Assembly (NCBI RefSeq): GCF_000614025.1
Contig: NZ_BAKF01000006.1
Coordinates: 52,004 to 116,003, forward strand
DNA: 64,000 nt
DNA from: Prevotella aurantiaca JCM 15754
Lineage (GTDB): Bacteria; Bacteroidota; Bacteroidia; Bacteroidales; Bacteroidaceae
Direction of reading: 5' to 3'
The notes under the pieces are model-generated. The model was not told where the DNA came from. It saw only the letters and a list, made by a program, of their open reading frames with translations, and ran no database searches. Made by a program: the position numbers and the translations under genes. Shown here piece after piece: positions 45,781 through 56,550 of this stretch (its first letter is position 1; each line of letters begins with the position of its first letter).

Positions 45781-47748
45781 ATGCTGTCAATCGAAGGTTT
45801 AAAAGTAGAGTTTGCTGTAAAGCCACTCTTCCATAATGTCTCTTTCGTGGTAAACGACCGCGATCGCATAGCTTTGGTAGGTAAAAATGGAGCGGGAAAA
45901 TCTACAATGCTTAAGATACTCTGTGGTTTACAACGACCCACAGCAGGTGTTGTAGCTGTTCCCAACGATACCACAATAGGCTATTTACCACAGGTTATGA
46001 AGTTATCTGACGATACTACGGTAAAAGAAGAAACGCGTAAGGCATTTGCAGATGCTACCAAAATGAAAGAGAAACTGGAGCGTATGCAGCAAGAAATGGC
46101 TGAACGTACCGACTATGAAAGTGCAAGTTATGCTGAATTGGTCGAAAAATTTACGCAGGAGCATGAACGTTTTATGTTACTTGGCGGTGAAAACTACGAA
46201 GCAGAAATAGAGCGGACACTGACAGGATTAGGCTTTGAACGTACAGATTTCGATCGTCCTACGTCTGAATTCTCTGGTGGTTGGCGTATGCGTATAGAGT
46301 TGGCAAAGATACTTTTACGCCGTCCTGATGTATTACTTCTTGATGAACCAACCAACCATTTGGATATTGAGTCTATACAATGGCTAGAACAATTTCTTGC
46401 TCAAAGTGCCAAAGCTGTAGTGTTAGTATCTCACGACCGTGCATTTATTAATAATGTAACTAACCGTACATTAGAAATAACATGTGGCAGGGTAGAGGAT
46501 TATAAAGTGAAATACGATGAATATCTTGTTTTACGTAAAGAACGTAGAGAACAGCAGATGCGTGCGTATGAAAACCAACAAAAGGAAATAGCAGATATAA
46601 AAGCTTTTATAGATAGATTTCGTTATCAAGCAACTAAGGCTGTACAGGTTCAGCAACGCATAAAACAATTGGAGAAAATTGTCCCTATAGAGGTAGATGA
46701 GGTTGATAATTCAGCTATGCGGTTAAAGTTTCCACCGTGCTTACGGAGCGGCGATTATCCAGTTATATGCGACAATGTGCGCAAAGAATATCCTCCACGA
46801 CTTGTTTTCGATAAGGTAGATATGACCATTAAACGAGGCGAGAAAGTAGCTTTTGTAGGTAAGAATGGTGAAGGAAAGTCTACACTTGTGAAGTGTATAA
46901 TGGGAGAAATACCATTCGATGGTAACTTAAAGATAGGGCATAATGTTCAGATAGGCTATTTTGCACAAAATCAAGCCCAGCTTTTAGATGAAAGCTTAAC
47001 AATTTTTGAAACCATAGACCAAGTGGCAAAAGGAGATATACGTTTGAAGATAAACGACCTTTTAGGTGCATTTATGTTTGGCGGCGAAACATCTGAGAAG
47101 AAAGTCAAAGTGCTTTCTGGTGGCGAACGTTCACGTTTAGCAATGATAAAACTATTATTGGAACCTGTTAATCTTTTAATTCTGGACGAACCTACAAACC
47201 ACTTGGATATAACTTCAAAGGAAGTTTTGAAAGAAGCTATTAAAGCTTTCGACGGAACAGCTATTATCGTTTCACACGATAGAGAGTTTTTAGACGGATT
47301 AGTAAGTAAGGTTTATGAATTCGGTGGAGGTAAAGTGCGTGAGCATTTAGGCGGAATTTATGACTATTTGCGTGCTCATAACGCAGAAACAATACAAGAA
47401 AGTTTGAGTAAGGCAAGTGCAAACAACATTAATAAGGAAGCGGAAACCATAGTTAATACTAATCACGAAACAGCTACTCAGCCCTCTTCTGGTGCAGCAT
47501 CCTACGCAGAACGCAAGGAACAGCAGAAGAAGATAAAAAAAGCTCAGCGTGCAGTAGAAGACTCTGAAAAGAAGATTGCCAAGATGGAAGAGCGTAAAGC
47601 TGAACTTGACGAACTATTAATGGTAGCAGAGAATGCGTCAAATATGGAACTCGTTACTGAATACACCGACCTGCAACGCTATCTAGATAGAGAAAACGAG
47701 CAATGGCTTGAGCTTTCAGAAGCGTTGGAAAGGTTGCTCGATGAATAA
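45781..47748 (+). CDS. ABC-F family ATPase, Uup/YheS-like
   Basis: A 655-aa duplicated ABC protein without membrane segments, acting at the ribosome in known ABC-F members. Both halves are canonical: NBD1 GKNGAGKST near 38, [28 protein letters not shown]2 GKNGEGKST, LSGGERSRLAM, LILDEPTNHLDI. A charged linker lies between them, and a C-terminal coiled coil of about 100 residues (AERKEQQKKIKKAQ onward) resembles Uup/YheS. I cannot tell a housekeeping translation factor from an antibiotic-protection type by sequence alone; housekeeping is more likely. Confidence 0.9.
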   Translation: MLSIEGLKVEFAVKPLFHNVSFVVNDRDRIALVGKNGAGKSTMLKILCGLQRPTAGVVAVPNDTTIGYLPQVMKLSDDTTVKEETRKAFADATKMKEKLERMQQEMAERTDYESASYAELVEKFTQEHERFMLLGGENYEAEIERTLTGLGFERTDFDRPTSEFSGGWRMRIELAKILLRRPDVLLLDEPTNHLDIESIQWLEQFLAQSAKAVVLVSHDRAFINNVTNRTLEITCGRVEDYKVKYDEYLVLRKERREQQMRAYENQQKEIADIKAFIDRFRYQATKAVQVQQRIKQLEKIVPIEVDEVDNSAMRLKFPPCLRSGDYPVICDNVRKEYPPRLVFDKVDMTIKRGEKVAFVGKNGEGKSTLVKCIMGEIPFDGNLKIGHNVQIGYFAQNQAQLLDESLTIFETIDQVAKGDIRLKINDLLGAFMFGGETSEKKVKVLSGGERSRLAMIKLLLEPVNLLILDEPTNHLDITSKEVLKEAIKAFDGTAIIVSHDREFLDGLVSKVYEFGGGKVREHLGGIYDYLRAHNAETIQESLSKASANNINKEAETIVNTNHETATQPSSGAASYAERKEQQKKIKKAQRAVEDSEKKIAKMEERKAELDELLMVAENASNMELVTEYTDLQRYLDRENEQWLELSEALERLLDE

Positions 47749-47872
47749 GGAAAAGTAATTAAATTCAATAAATAAATCAACAATCTTTTTCGTTTATATT
47801 GAACTTGTAGAACATGCGTTTAGTTTTAAGGGTGATATATTAACGAGAAGTTTTAAACTAAAATCATTTAAA

Positions 47873-49905
47873 ATGAACATTAAAACAATCTTACCAATGA
47901 TGATGATTGCTGCTGTTCCTATGACTGGTTTTGCTCAAAAACAAGCTGGTATAAAGGAAAGTAATCTCGACAAATCGGTACGTCCAGCTGATGACTTCTA
48001 TCAGTTTGCGACAGGTGGATGGCAGAAAAACAACCCATTACCTGCAGCTTATTCACGTTATGGTTCTTTTGACCAATTAGGTGAAGACAACAACAAGCGT
48101 ATCAACACAATTCTTACAAGTCTGCTTAAGGCAAAAGCAAAGCCAGGAAGTGTAGAACAAAAGCTGAGCGATTTTTACAAACTCGCTATGGACTCTGTGC
48201 GTAGAAATAAAGAAGGTGTTGCCCCAGTAATGCCATTGCTCAACGAAATTGAGGATGCTAAGACTTTAGCAGACCTACGTAAGATTCAATTGAAGTATGC
48301 AAGCCAAAGCTATGGGTTGCCAATAAGTTATGGATTTGGTGCTGATGAGAAGAACGCAAAAATGAATATTCTAACAGTTAATCAGAGCGGACTTACCTTA
48401 GGACAGAAGGATTACTATCTTGACAATGATAAGTCTACTACTGAAATACGTAATGCGTTTAAGAAGTTCATCGTAAATATGTTCGAGCTATTCGGTTTCT
48501 CTCAAGCTCAAGCTGAACAGAATAGTAACTATATTATGCGTTATGAAACAGCTATTGCACTGATTTCAAAGAGCAGAACTGAGCTTCGCGATGCTGCTGC
48601 TAATTATAACAAGATGACATTGGCCGACTTTAAGGCTAAATATCCTAATATTCGTTTGGAACAATTGCTTAATGCCGACGGGGTAAAGTCTGCTGATATA
48701 CAGGAAATGGTAGTTGGTCAGCCTAACTTCTTAGTAGGAGTAGACAAGTTGATAGAGACTGAAACTGCAAACGAACTTCGTGCTCGTATGGAGTGGGAGG
48801 TTATTCTTGAAGCTGCAAACTATCTCAGCGATGACGTCCGTGCTGAATACTTCAACTTCTTCAGCAAGACAATGCGTGGCACAAAGCAAGATTATCCACG
48901 TTGGAAACGTGCTACACAACAGGTTGAAAGTCAAATGGGCGAAGCACTCGGCAAAATATATTGCGAACGTTATTTTCCTGCAAGCAGCAAACAACGCATG
49001 GAGCAACTCATCAAAAATCTTGAGGTTAGTTTGGCTGAGCGCATCAAAGCACAAAGTTGGATGAGCGAAGAAACTAAGAAGGCTGCACTCGAAAAGTTGT
49101 CTACTTTCTACGTTAAGGTTGGTTATCCTAACAAGTGGCAAGATTTAAGCTCACTTTCCATTGACCCAAGCAAGTCGTATTACGATAATGTTATGAACTG
49201 CCGTAAGTTCTGGCATAAGGTAAATCTCGACGAAACTGCTGGAAAACCAGTTGATAAGGATAAGTGGTATATGACTCCACAAACTGTAAACGCATATTAC
49301 AACCCTACCACTAACGAGATTTGTTTCCCTGCAGGTATTCTTCAGTACCCATTCTTCGACCCAACAGCTGACGACGCTTCAACTATGGAGCTATCGGTGT
49401 TGTAATTGGACACGAAATGACTCATGGTTTCGACGACAATGGTCGTAACTATGACAAGGACGGAAACATGAGAGACTGGTGGGCTAAGGGAGATGGCGAC
49501 AAGTTTAAAGCTCGCACAACTCCATTCGGTGAATTCTTCAGCAACATTAGTGTACTTCCTGACCTCAAAGCAAATGGAAAACTTACTATGGGTGAAAACC
49601 TTGCCGACCACGGAGGTTTAATGGTGGCTTACAATGCTTTGAAGAATGCAATGAAGGGCAAAAAGTCGCAAAACATCTTTGGTTTCACACCAGAACAACG
49701 TTTCTTCCTTGCTTATTCAGGTGTATGGGCAGCTAACATTACTGAAGCTGAAATACGCAATCGTACTAAGAGCGACCCACACTCGTTAGGCGAATGGCGC
49801 GTAAATGGTGCTTTGCCACACATCGACGCATGGTACGATGCTTTCAATGTGAAGCCTGGCGACAAGCTGTACTTGCCAAAAGAACAGCGTTTAGACCTTT
49901 GGTAA
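47873..49905 (+). pseudogene. pepO: M13-family endopeptidase (PepO/neprilysin-like) with a frameshift
   Basis: Starts with a signal peptide (MNIKTILPMMMIAAVPMTGFAQ), so the protein is exported. The first frame (to 49405) has the M13 N-terminal domain (DDFYQFATGGWQKNNPLPA) and reaches ICFPAGILQYPFFDPTADDA. There it breaks: one T missing near 49378-49379. The second frame, entered just before 49390, carries the zinc site GHEMTHGFDDNG (HExxH), then GENLADHGGLMVAYNAL with the third ligand, and ends at 49905. Adding one T gives 677 aa, a normal length. All catalytic residues are intact, so a sequencing error is plausible. Confidence 0.87.
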
Positions 49906-49957
49906 TTCCCAAAAACAAACATATAACTTTCAACAATCATTAAGAAAGTAGTTTAAT

Positions 49958-49996
49958 AAAGGGCTGGATTTATCTTAATAGTTATCCAGCCCTTTT
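49958..49996 (+). terminator. Rho-independent terminator of pepO
   Basis: AAAGGGCTGGAT (49958-49969) and ATCCAGCCCTTT (49984-49995), perfect 12-bp stem with a 14-base loop and T's after. Confidence 0.85.
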
Positions 49997-50031
49997 AATT
50001 TAAAACTCCAAAAAGATTAAAAACATCATTA

Positions 50032-50403
50032 ATGCCCTTAAACATGGATAAAGAAAGAGTTGTAGAAAAATTATCATGGATATTAAATTCTCCAGTATCA
50101 TCACCAAGATATGCCACTAAAGAATTCAGAGAAGAACAATTTCGTTTTTTCGAGAATTATGTTCATTTTCTCCAAGACAATGGATTTACCACGACCGAAA
50201 TATTGAAGACAGATGAACAAGCAACAGAAGAATCACAAATCAAGGTAGGAGATTTAACCCCCGAAGGCTTAAAATTTTATCTTTTCGGAGTAAGAAAATG
50301 GAGAGAAAAGTACGACCGTGCAAAAGATAAAATAAGAGCAATCAACGACTTTGCATTTATAGAAAAGAAATTGAAGCAGTTTCGTGAACAAGAAGCAAAA
50401 TAG
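50032..50403 (+). CDS. Small hypothetical protein
   Basis: A 123-aa soluble, charged, mostly helical protein (KERVVEKLSWILNSP, FREEQFRFFENYVHFLQDNG, FYLFGVRKWREKYDRAKDKI). A second ATG at 50044 is an equally good start. There is no signal peptide or membrane segment, and I recognise no family. It is flanked by the pepO terminator and the complex inverted repeat at 50549, so it seems to be a single-gene transcript, though I see no clear promoter. Confidence 0.6.
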   Translation: MPLNMDKERVVEKLSWILNSPVSSPRYATKEFREEQFRFFENYVHFLQDNGFTTTEILKTDEQATEESQIKVGDLTPEGLKFYLFGVRKWREKYDRAKDKIRAINDFAFIEKKLKQFREQEAK

Positions 50404-50548
50404 ATTCTTCAAACCACAAATAAAGGTATCTAAGTTCATAACACCTTCAAGAAACTCGGAAAACCAACAGAGCAAAAAAATCCACCCATCAGGACTTAAA
50501 CGAATGTATGTTTTGAAGATGGAAAATAAACATTTCAGGCATACTCTC

Positions 50549-50613
50549 AAAAGCTCGCCAGCTTTTTTAAGAAAGCTCGCGAACTTTTTCCAAAAAGCTG
50601 GCGAGCTTTTTCG
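50549..50613. repeat. Compound inverted repeat with three related GC-core units
   Basis: Unit 1 AAAAGCTCGCCAGCTTTTT (50549-50567) is the exact reverse complement of unit 3 (50592-50610); between them lies a related unit, GAAAGCTCGCGAACTTTTTC (50571-50590). Each unit is nearly palindromic. The 19-bp outer stem ending in T's could be a terminator for the 50032 gene, but three alternating units are unusual for that. Confidence 0.6.
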
Positions 50614-50761
50614 TAAAAACAATTGAGCTTTTATTTAATAGTAATAAAGCTATTGATGAAAAACAACGACAAAGCAGAATAGGTTGCAAAAGTTTATTTA
50701 CAAATTCTTTTTTGTTTAGAAGAAAAACCATATCTTTGCAACGTTGAAACATAAAAAAACC

Positions 50762-50812
50762 TTACGAGTTTTAAAGGTCTTCTGGCTCGTAAAAGGATAA
50801 CTGATGAAGACC
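50762..50812 (+). promoter_or_regulatory. Predicted H-type pseudoknot in the leader of the HU-like gene
   Basis: Two perfect 7-bp stems interleave: TTACGAG (50762-50768) with CTCGTAA (50786-50792), and GGTCTTC (50776-50782) with GAAGACC (50806-50812). The arms alternate a-b-a'-b', which is a pseudoknot rather than two hairpins. The -7 box TATCTTTG at 50731-50738 puts the start near 50745, so the structure lies wholly within an 80-base leader that ends 13 bases before the ATG. Confidence 0.5.
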
Positions 50813-50825
50813 AATCAAAACCATC

Positions 50826-51278
50826 ATGTCAAATAAACCTATTCAATTTGTTCTGAAAGAGCGTAAGCTCAACATTGGCAAACAAGCAGGAAAAACAGTT
50901 ATTGTCGCTCAACCTACAGGACGTCATCGTGTAGATTTCCGTAACTTCTGCGCACGCATTTCCAAGTCAACAACATTCAACCCACAAGAAGTGGCTGCAG
51001 TTTTGAATCTCGCTACAGAAACAGCACGCGAAATAGTTGCTAACGGCGACATCGTAGATTTTGGCGACCTCGGAACACTTAAGCCATCATTCAAGAGCAA
51101 AGCGGTTGAAAAAGGCCAACCTTTCCGTGCACAAACACACATTGAAAAACCTATCGTTCGCCTCGTAGCTTCTCGTAAGTACTTTACTTTAACCGATGTA
51201 ACCTATGAACAAGTAACTCCGAAAGAGAAAGACGATAAGAAAAACAAAGAAGAAGGTACACAGCCTAGTCATCCGTAA
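50826..51278 (+). CDS. HU-family DNA-binding protein (Bacteroidetes HU-like)
   Basis: A 150-aa protein of the HU/IHF fold as found in Bacteroidetes: an N-terminal strand region (FVLKERKLNIGKQAGKTVIVAQP), the helical body (FRNFCARISKSTTFNPQEVAAVLNLA) and the GDIVDFGDLGTLKPSFKS segment leading to the DNA-binding arm region, then a lysine- and glutamate-rich tail. These proteins compact DNA. The gene has its own promoter, an 80-base leader with a predicted pseudoknot, and its own terminator. Confidence 0.85.
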   Translation: MSNKPIQFVLKERKLNIGKQAGKTVIVAQPTGRHRVDFRNFCARISKSTTFNPQEVAAVLNLATETAREIVANGDIVDFGDLGTLKPSFKSKAVEKGQPFRAQTHIEKPIVRLVASRKYFTLTDVTYEQVTPKEKDDKKNKEEGTQPSHP

Positions 51279-51293
51279 TTTCAACAAAATTCT

Positions 51294-51327
51294 AAGTCCT
51301 CGTTCCCAACAGAGCGAGGACTTTTTT
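51294..51327 (+). terminator. Rho-independent terminator of the HU-like gene
   Basis: AAGTCCTCG (51294-51302) and CGAGGACTT (51315-51323), 9-bp stem with 12-base loop, followed by a T6 run. Confidence 0.85.
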
Positions 51328-51459
51328 CAGTCTTATTCATTATACCATTGCGACCAATCCCTTACTCCAACAATTACCATGAAAAACAAAGCAATTGTTA
51401 GAAACATAATAAACTACATCTCAAAACCAAATTTATCAGTCTTTATTCAGTCTGAATAG

Positions 51460-53166
<1,707 letters not shown>

Positions 53167-53184
53167 AGTAGCAATATAATAGTA

Positions 53185-53224
53185 TAAGGACTGCTGACGA
53201 GTTATATTTGTCGTGCAGTCCTTA
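53185..53224 (+). terminator. Hairpin between ABC-F and grpE
   Basis: TAAGGACTGC (53185-53194) pairs with GCAGTCCTTA (53215-53224), with inner ACGA/TCGT pairs. There is no T run after it, so it is a weak terminator by rule; it ends five bases before the -24-like element of grpE and may instead be a regulatory inverted repeat. Confidence 0.5.
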
Positions 53225-53229
53225 ATATG

Positions 53230-53245
53230 TTGGCACGCTATTTGT
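53230..53245 (+). promoter_or_regulatory. Sigma-54-like -24/-12 element upstream of grpE
   Basis: TTGGCACG (53230-53237), then TTTGT (53241-53245): the -24 GG and the -12 G are exactly 10 bases apart, as in TTGGCACG-N4-TTGCT, but the -12 reads GT rather than GC. A start near 53257 would leave an 18-base leader. No TAnnTTTG box is visible in this spacer. Confidence 0.45.
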
Positions 53246-53275
53246 ATAGTTTTGAAATAAAAAAAATACAAGATT

Positions 53276-53869
53276 ATGAGTAAAAAGAATAAGAAGATAG
53301 AAATAGAAGACGAAGAAAGAAAGTTGCAAGAAGAAACAACTATGGAAGAAGAAAATACTTCTTCAGATAACGAGGCATCATTAGAAACCGACGCTGAAGC
53401 TGAAACTAATGAAGAAGTAGACAAAGCAGAACAAAAGGGCGAAAATGATGAAGCTGAAGAATGGAAAGATAAATATATTCGTCTATATGCTGAATTTGAG
53501 AACTACAAGAAGCGCACCCTAAAGGAAAAAACCGAACTTATTCTTAATGGTGGCGAAAAAACAATTACAGCTATTCTTCCTATTCTTGATGATTTTGAAC
53601 GTGCTATTGCAGACAAGACAGAAGATGCAACAGCTATAAAAGAAGGTTTCGACCTTATTTTTAAGAAGTTCTTAAAAACTTTGGAAGGTATTGGTGTAAG
53701 TAAAATTGAAACTTCAGATAAAGATTTCAATGTAGATTACCACGAAGCAATAGCAATGGTACCAGGAATGGGCGATGATAAAAAAGGTAAAATAATAGAT
53801 TGCGTGCAAACGGGGTATATGCTAAACGATAAAGTACTTCGCCACGCTAAAGTTGCAGTAGGCCAATAA
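53276..53869 (+). CDS. grpE: Nucleotide exchange factor GrpE
   Basis: A 197-aa DnaK co-chaperone. An acidic, disordered N terminus (about 60 residues of E, D, S, T) precedes the coiled-coil helix (EEWKDKYIRLYAEFENYKKR) and the beta domain with GVSKIETSDKDFNVDYHEAIAMVPG and IIDCVQTGYMLNDKVLRHAKVAVG. It promotes ADP release from DnaK. dnaJ follows after 71 bases; dnaK is not in this window. Confidence 0.95.
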   Translation: MSKKNKKIEIEDEERKLQEETTMEEENTSSDNEASLETDAEAETNEEVDKAEQKGENDEAEEWKDKYIRLYAEFENYKKRTLKEKTELILNGGEKTITAILPILDDFERAIADKTEDATAIKEGFDLIFKKFLKTLEGIGVSKIETSDKDFNVDYHEAIAMVPGMGDDKKGKIIDCVQTGYMLNDKVLRHAKVAVGQ

Positions 53870-53940
53870 TATAAATAAACGAAATAATCTGAAAAGGTCT
53901 TTGAGGTTTCAAAAACTTAAAAATTCACGATAATTACGGA

Positions 53941-55086
53941 ATGGCAAAAAGAGATTACTATGAAGTCTTAGGAGTTGCTAAAAACGCTTCTGACGACGAA
54001 ATAAAGAAAGCATATAGAAAACTCGCTATTAAATATCATCCAGATAGAAATCCTGATGACGCAAATGCAGAAGAAAAGTTTAAAGAAGCTGCAGAAGCTT
54101 ATAGTATTCTGAGCGACCCACAAAAGCGTCAGCAGTACGATCAGTTTGGATTTGATGGACCAAACTTCGGTGGTGGAAATCCTTTTGGCAGTGGTGGCTT
54201 CTCAATGGACGATATCTTCTCAATGTTTGGCGATGTCTTTGGTGGACATGGTGGTGGTTTTGGCGGTGGAGGTCGTCAAACTCCTAAGTATAAAGGTGCC
54301 GATTTGCGTCTAAAAGTAAGACTTTCATTACAGGAAGTTGCTACAGGTGTTACGAAAAAATTTAAAGTACGTAAAGATATAACTTGTGAACATTGCCATG
54401 GAACAGGTGCTGAAGGCGGAAGTGGAACAGAAACCTGTCCTAATTGTCATGGTAGTGGTATGGAAATTCGTACCCAACAAAGTATCTTTGGTATGATGCA
54501 GACACAAACAACTTGTCATGTATGTGGTGGCGAAGGTACTATAATTAAAAACAAATGTACGCACTGCAATGGAGATGGTGTAGTTAAAGGCGAAGAAGTT
54601 GTTGAAATCAATATTCCAGCAGGTGTTGCTGAAGGAATGGTTGTGAATGTTCCAAACAAAGGAAATGCTGGTAAACATAATGGTATAACTGGTAATATAC
54701 AAGTTTTTATTGAAGAAGAAGATAACGATACATTTATTCGTGATGGTCAAAATGTTATCTACAATTTATTGCTTGACTTCCCCACAGCTGTTTTAGGAGG
54801 ACAAGCTGAAATCCCAACAATAGATGGTAGTTCTGTTAAGATAAAAATAGAAGAAGGCACACAACCTGGTAAAACACTTCGTTTAAGGGGTAAAGGACTT
54901 CCAGCAGTGCAAGGTTATGGAAGTGGTTTTGGTGACCTTATCGTGCAGATAAGTATTTACGTGCCTAAAACATTATCGAAATCAGAACGAAAAACCATTG
55001 AAGAATTTAAAGAAAGTGATAATTTCAAGGGGGACATTCACACGAAACGCTCGATATTTGATAACTTCAAGAAACTATTCAGCTAA
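53941..55086 (+). CDS. dnaJ: Chaperone protein DnaJ
   Basis: A 381-aa type I DnaJ. The J domain carries HPD at residues 33-35, then a Gly/Phe-rich linker (about 75-110), then four CxxCxGxG zinc motifs ([32 protein letters not shown]) and the substrate-binding C terminus. It stimulates DnaK ATPase. It lies 71 bases downstream of grpE and is probably in the same heat-shock transcript. Confidence 0.97.
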   Translation: MAKRDYYEVLGVAKNASDDEIKKAYRKLAIKYHPDRNPDDANAEEKFKEAAEAYSILSDPQKRQQYDQFGFDGPNFGGGNPFGSGGFSMDDIFSMFGDVFGGHGGGFGGGGRQTPKYKGADLRLKVRLSLQEVATGVTKKFKVRKDITCEHCHGTGAEGGSGTETCPNCHGSGMEIRTQQSIFGMMQTQTTCHVCGGEGTIIKNKCTHCNGDGVVKGEEVVEINIPAGVAEGMVVNVPNKGNAGKHNGITGNIQVFIEEEDNDTFIRDGQNVIYNLLLDFPTAVLGGQAEIPTIDGSSVKIKIEEGTQPGKTLRLRGKGLPAVQGYGSGFGDLIVQISIYVPKTLSKSERKTIEEFKESDNFKGDIHTKRSIFDNFKKLFS

Positions 55087-55112
55087 AATTTAAAGACTGA
55101 AAAGTAATTAAA

Positions 55113-56396
55113 ATGACTTACGAAGAAACAACAGAATACTTATATAATAGCACCCCTGTCTTTGAGCATGTGGGTGCTTCTGCTTATAAAGAAGGTTTAT
55201 CAACCACTCGCGCATTAGACGAATACTTTGGAAACCCACATCAAAAATTCCGTTCTATTCATATTGCAGGAAGTAATGGTAAAGGTTCATGTTCACATAC
55301 ATTGGCAGCAATACTCCAAGCCGATGGCTATAAAGTAGGGCTTTATACAAGTCCACACCTTGTAGATTTTAGGGAACGAATCAGAGTAAACGGGAAGATG
55401 ATTTCCGAACAATATGTAATTGATTTTGTTGAAAATTATCATAACTTCTTTGAACCATTACATCCATCGTTCTTTGAACTAACAACGGCAATGGCCTTTA
55501 AGTATTTTGCAGAACAAAAAGTTGACTTTGCAATAATCGAAGTAGGGTTAGGAGGTCGTTTGGATTGTACTAATATTATCAATCCACTACTTTCAATTAT
55601 TACCAATATTTCGCTTGATCACACTCAGTTTTTGGGTGATACCTTACCCAAAATAGCATTTGAAAAGGCTGGAATTATAAAGCAAACTACTCCAGTAGTA
55701 ATTGGAGAAGCCACGCCCGAAACACGTGTTGTATTTGAAGCAAAGGCACAAGAAATGGATGCTATGATTGTTTTTGCAGAAGATATTCCTATGGTAGAAT
55801 CAGCTTGTGCCAATCAAAAAGGGGGGCGTATTTATCAAACACGCTTGTTTGGAACAATCGAAGGTGAATTAGGAGGAATTTATCAAGGTAAAAATACTAA
55901 TACACTGCTGACAGCAGTGATGCAACTTTACAATAATCAAATTATCAGAAATATTGATAGTGTTGCAAAAGGGTTTTCTAATATTAGCAAGGCAACAGGT
56001 TTAATGGGTAGATGGCAACAAATACAACAAAATCCAACTGTTATTTGCGACACGGGGCATAACGAAGCAGGATGGAAAGACTTGTCATTGCAAATTAAAA
56101 AACAAAAATGTAGTGCTCTGCGTATAGTTTTTGGGATGGTAGACGACAAAGATATAGAGGCAGTCATGGCACTTTTACCTGACAATGCAATTTATTATTG
56201 GACACAACCCAGAACTAAACGGGCATTTTCAATAGAAAAGATAAAAGAAGTAGGTGAGCGATATGGACTTAAAGGAAGGTCCTTTACCTATGTTGAAGAT
56301 GCTTATAATCAAGCATTAAGTGAATCAGAAAACGATGACTTTATATTTGTTGGTGGTTCAAGTTATATTGTTGCTGACTTTTTAAGCAAAATCTAA
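55113..56396 (+). CDS. folC: Folylpolyglutamate synthase / dihydrofolate synthase
   Basis: A 427-aa Mur-ligase-type enzyme adding glutamate to folates. The P-loop is in HIAGSNGKGSCSHTLAAIL near 50; later EVGLGGRLDCTNI, NISLDHTQFLGDT, GIIKQTTPVV and VICDTGHNEAGW mark the Mur ligase core and C-terminal domain. It starts 26 bases after dnaJ and is followed by a terminator. Confidence 0.93.
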   Translation: MTYEETTEYLYNSTPVFEHVGASAYKEGLSTTRALDEYFGNPHQKFRSIHIAGSNGKGSCSHTLAAILQADGYKVGLYTSPHLVDFRERIRVNGKMISEQYVIDFVENYHNFFEPLHPSFFELTTAMAFKYFAEQKVDFAIIEVGLGGRLDCTNIINPLLSIITNISLDHTQFLGDTLPKIAFEKAGIIKQTTPVVIGEATPETRVVFEAKAQEMDAMIVFAEDIPMVESACANQKGGRIYQTRLFGTIEGELGGIYQGKNTNTLLTAVMQLYNNQIIRNIDSVAKGFSNISKATGLMGRWQQIQQNPTVICDTGHNEAGWKDLSLQIKKQKCSALRIVFGMVDDKDIEAVMALLPDNAIYYWTQPRTKRAFSIEKIKEVGERYGLKGRSFTYVEDAYNQALSESENDDFIFVGGSSYIVADFLSKI

Positions 56397-56411
56397 TTCA
56401 TATAAATATCA

Positions 56412-56447
56412 ATTAAAGGCAAGATCCATTGATCTTGCTTTTAATTG
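56412..56447 (+). terminator. Rho-independent terminator of folC
   Basis: GCAAGATC (56419-56426) and GATCTTGC (56431-56438) with flanking A's and T's extending the stem, four-base loop, T-rich end. Confidence 0.8.
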
Positions 56448-56486
56448 TTTTTAACACACAGTTATCCCCCTTTTATTTTAAAATAG

Positions 56487-56517
56487 TTTGTGATATCGGT
56501 TATTTTTGTTTCCTTTG
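56487..56517 (+). promoter_or_regulatory. Promoter of galM
   Basis: TTTG (56487-56490), 19 bases, TTCCTTTG (56510-56517), one base off TAnnTTTG. Confidence 0.6.
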
Positions 56518-56550
56518 CAATATAGACATTATAACTAAGATCAGAGCGAC

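Noticed and set aside
50384..50626. 80-codon open frame after the 123-aa gene
   Set aside because: Its 3' half is the compound inverted repeat, which gives a spurious heptad-like peptide, and it overlaps the 50032 gene; no family resemblance.
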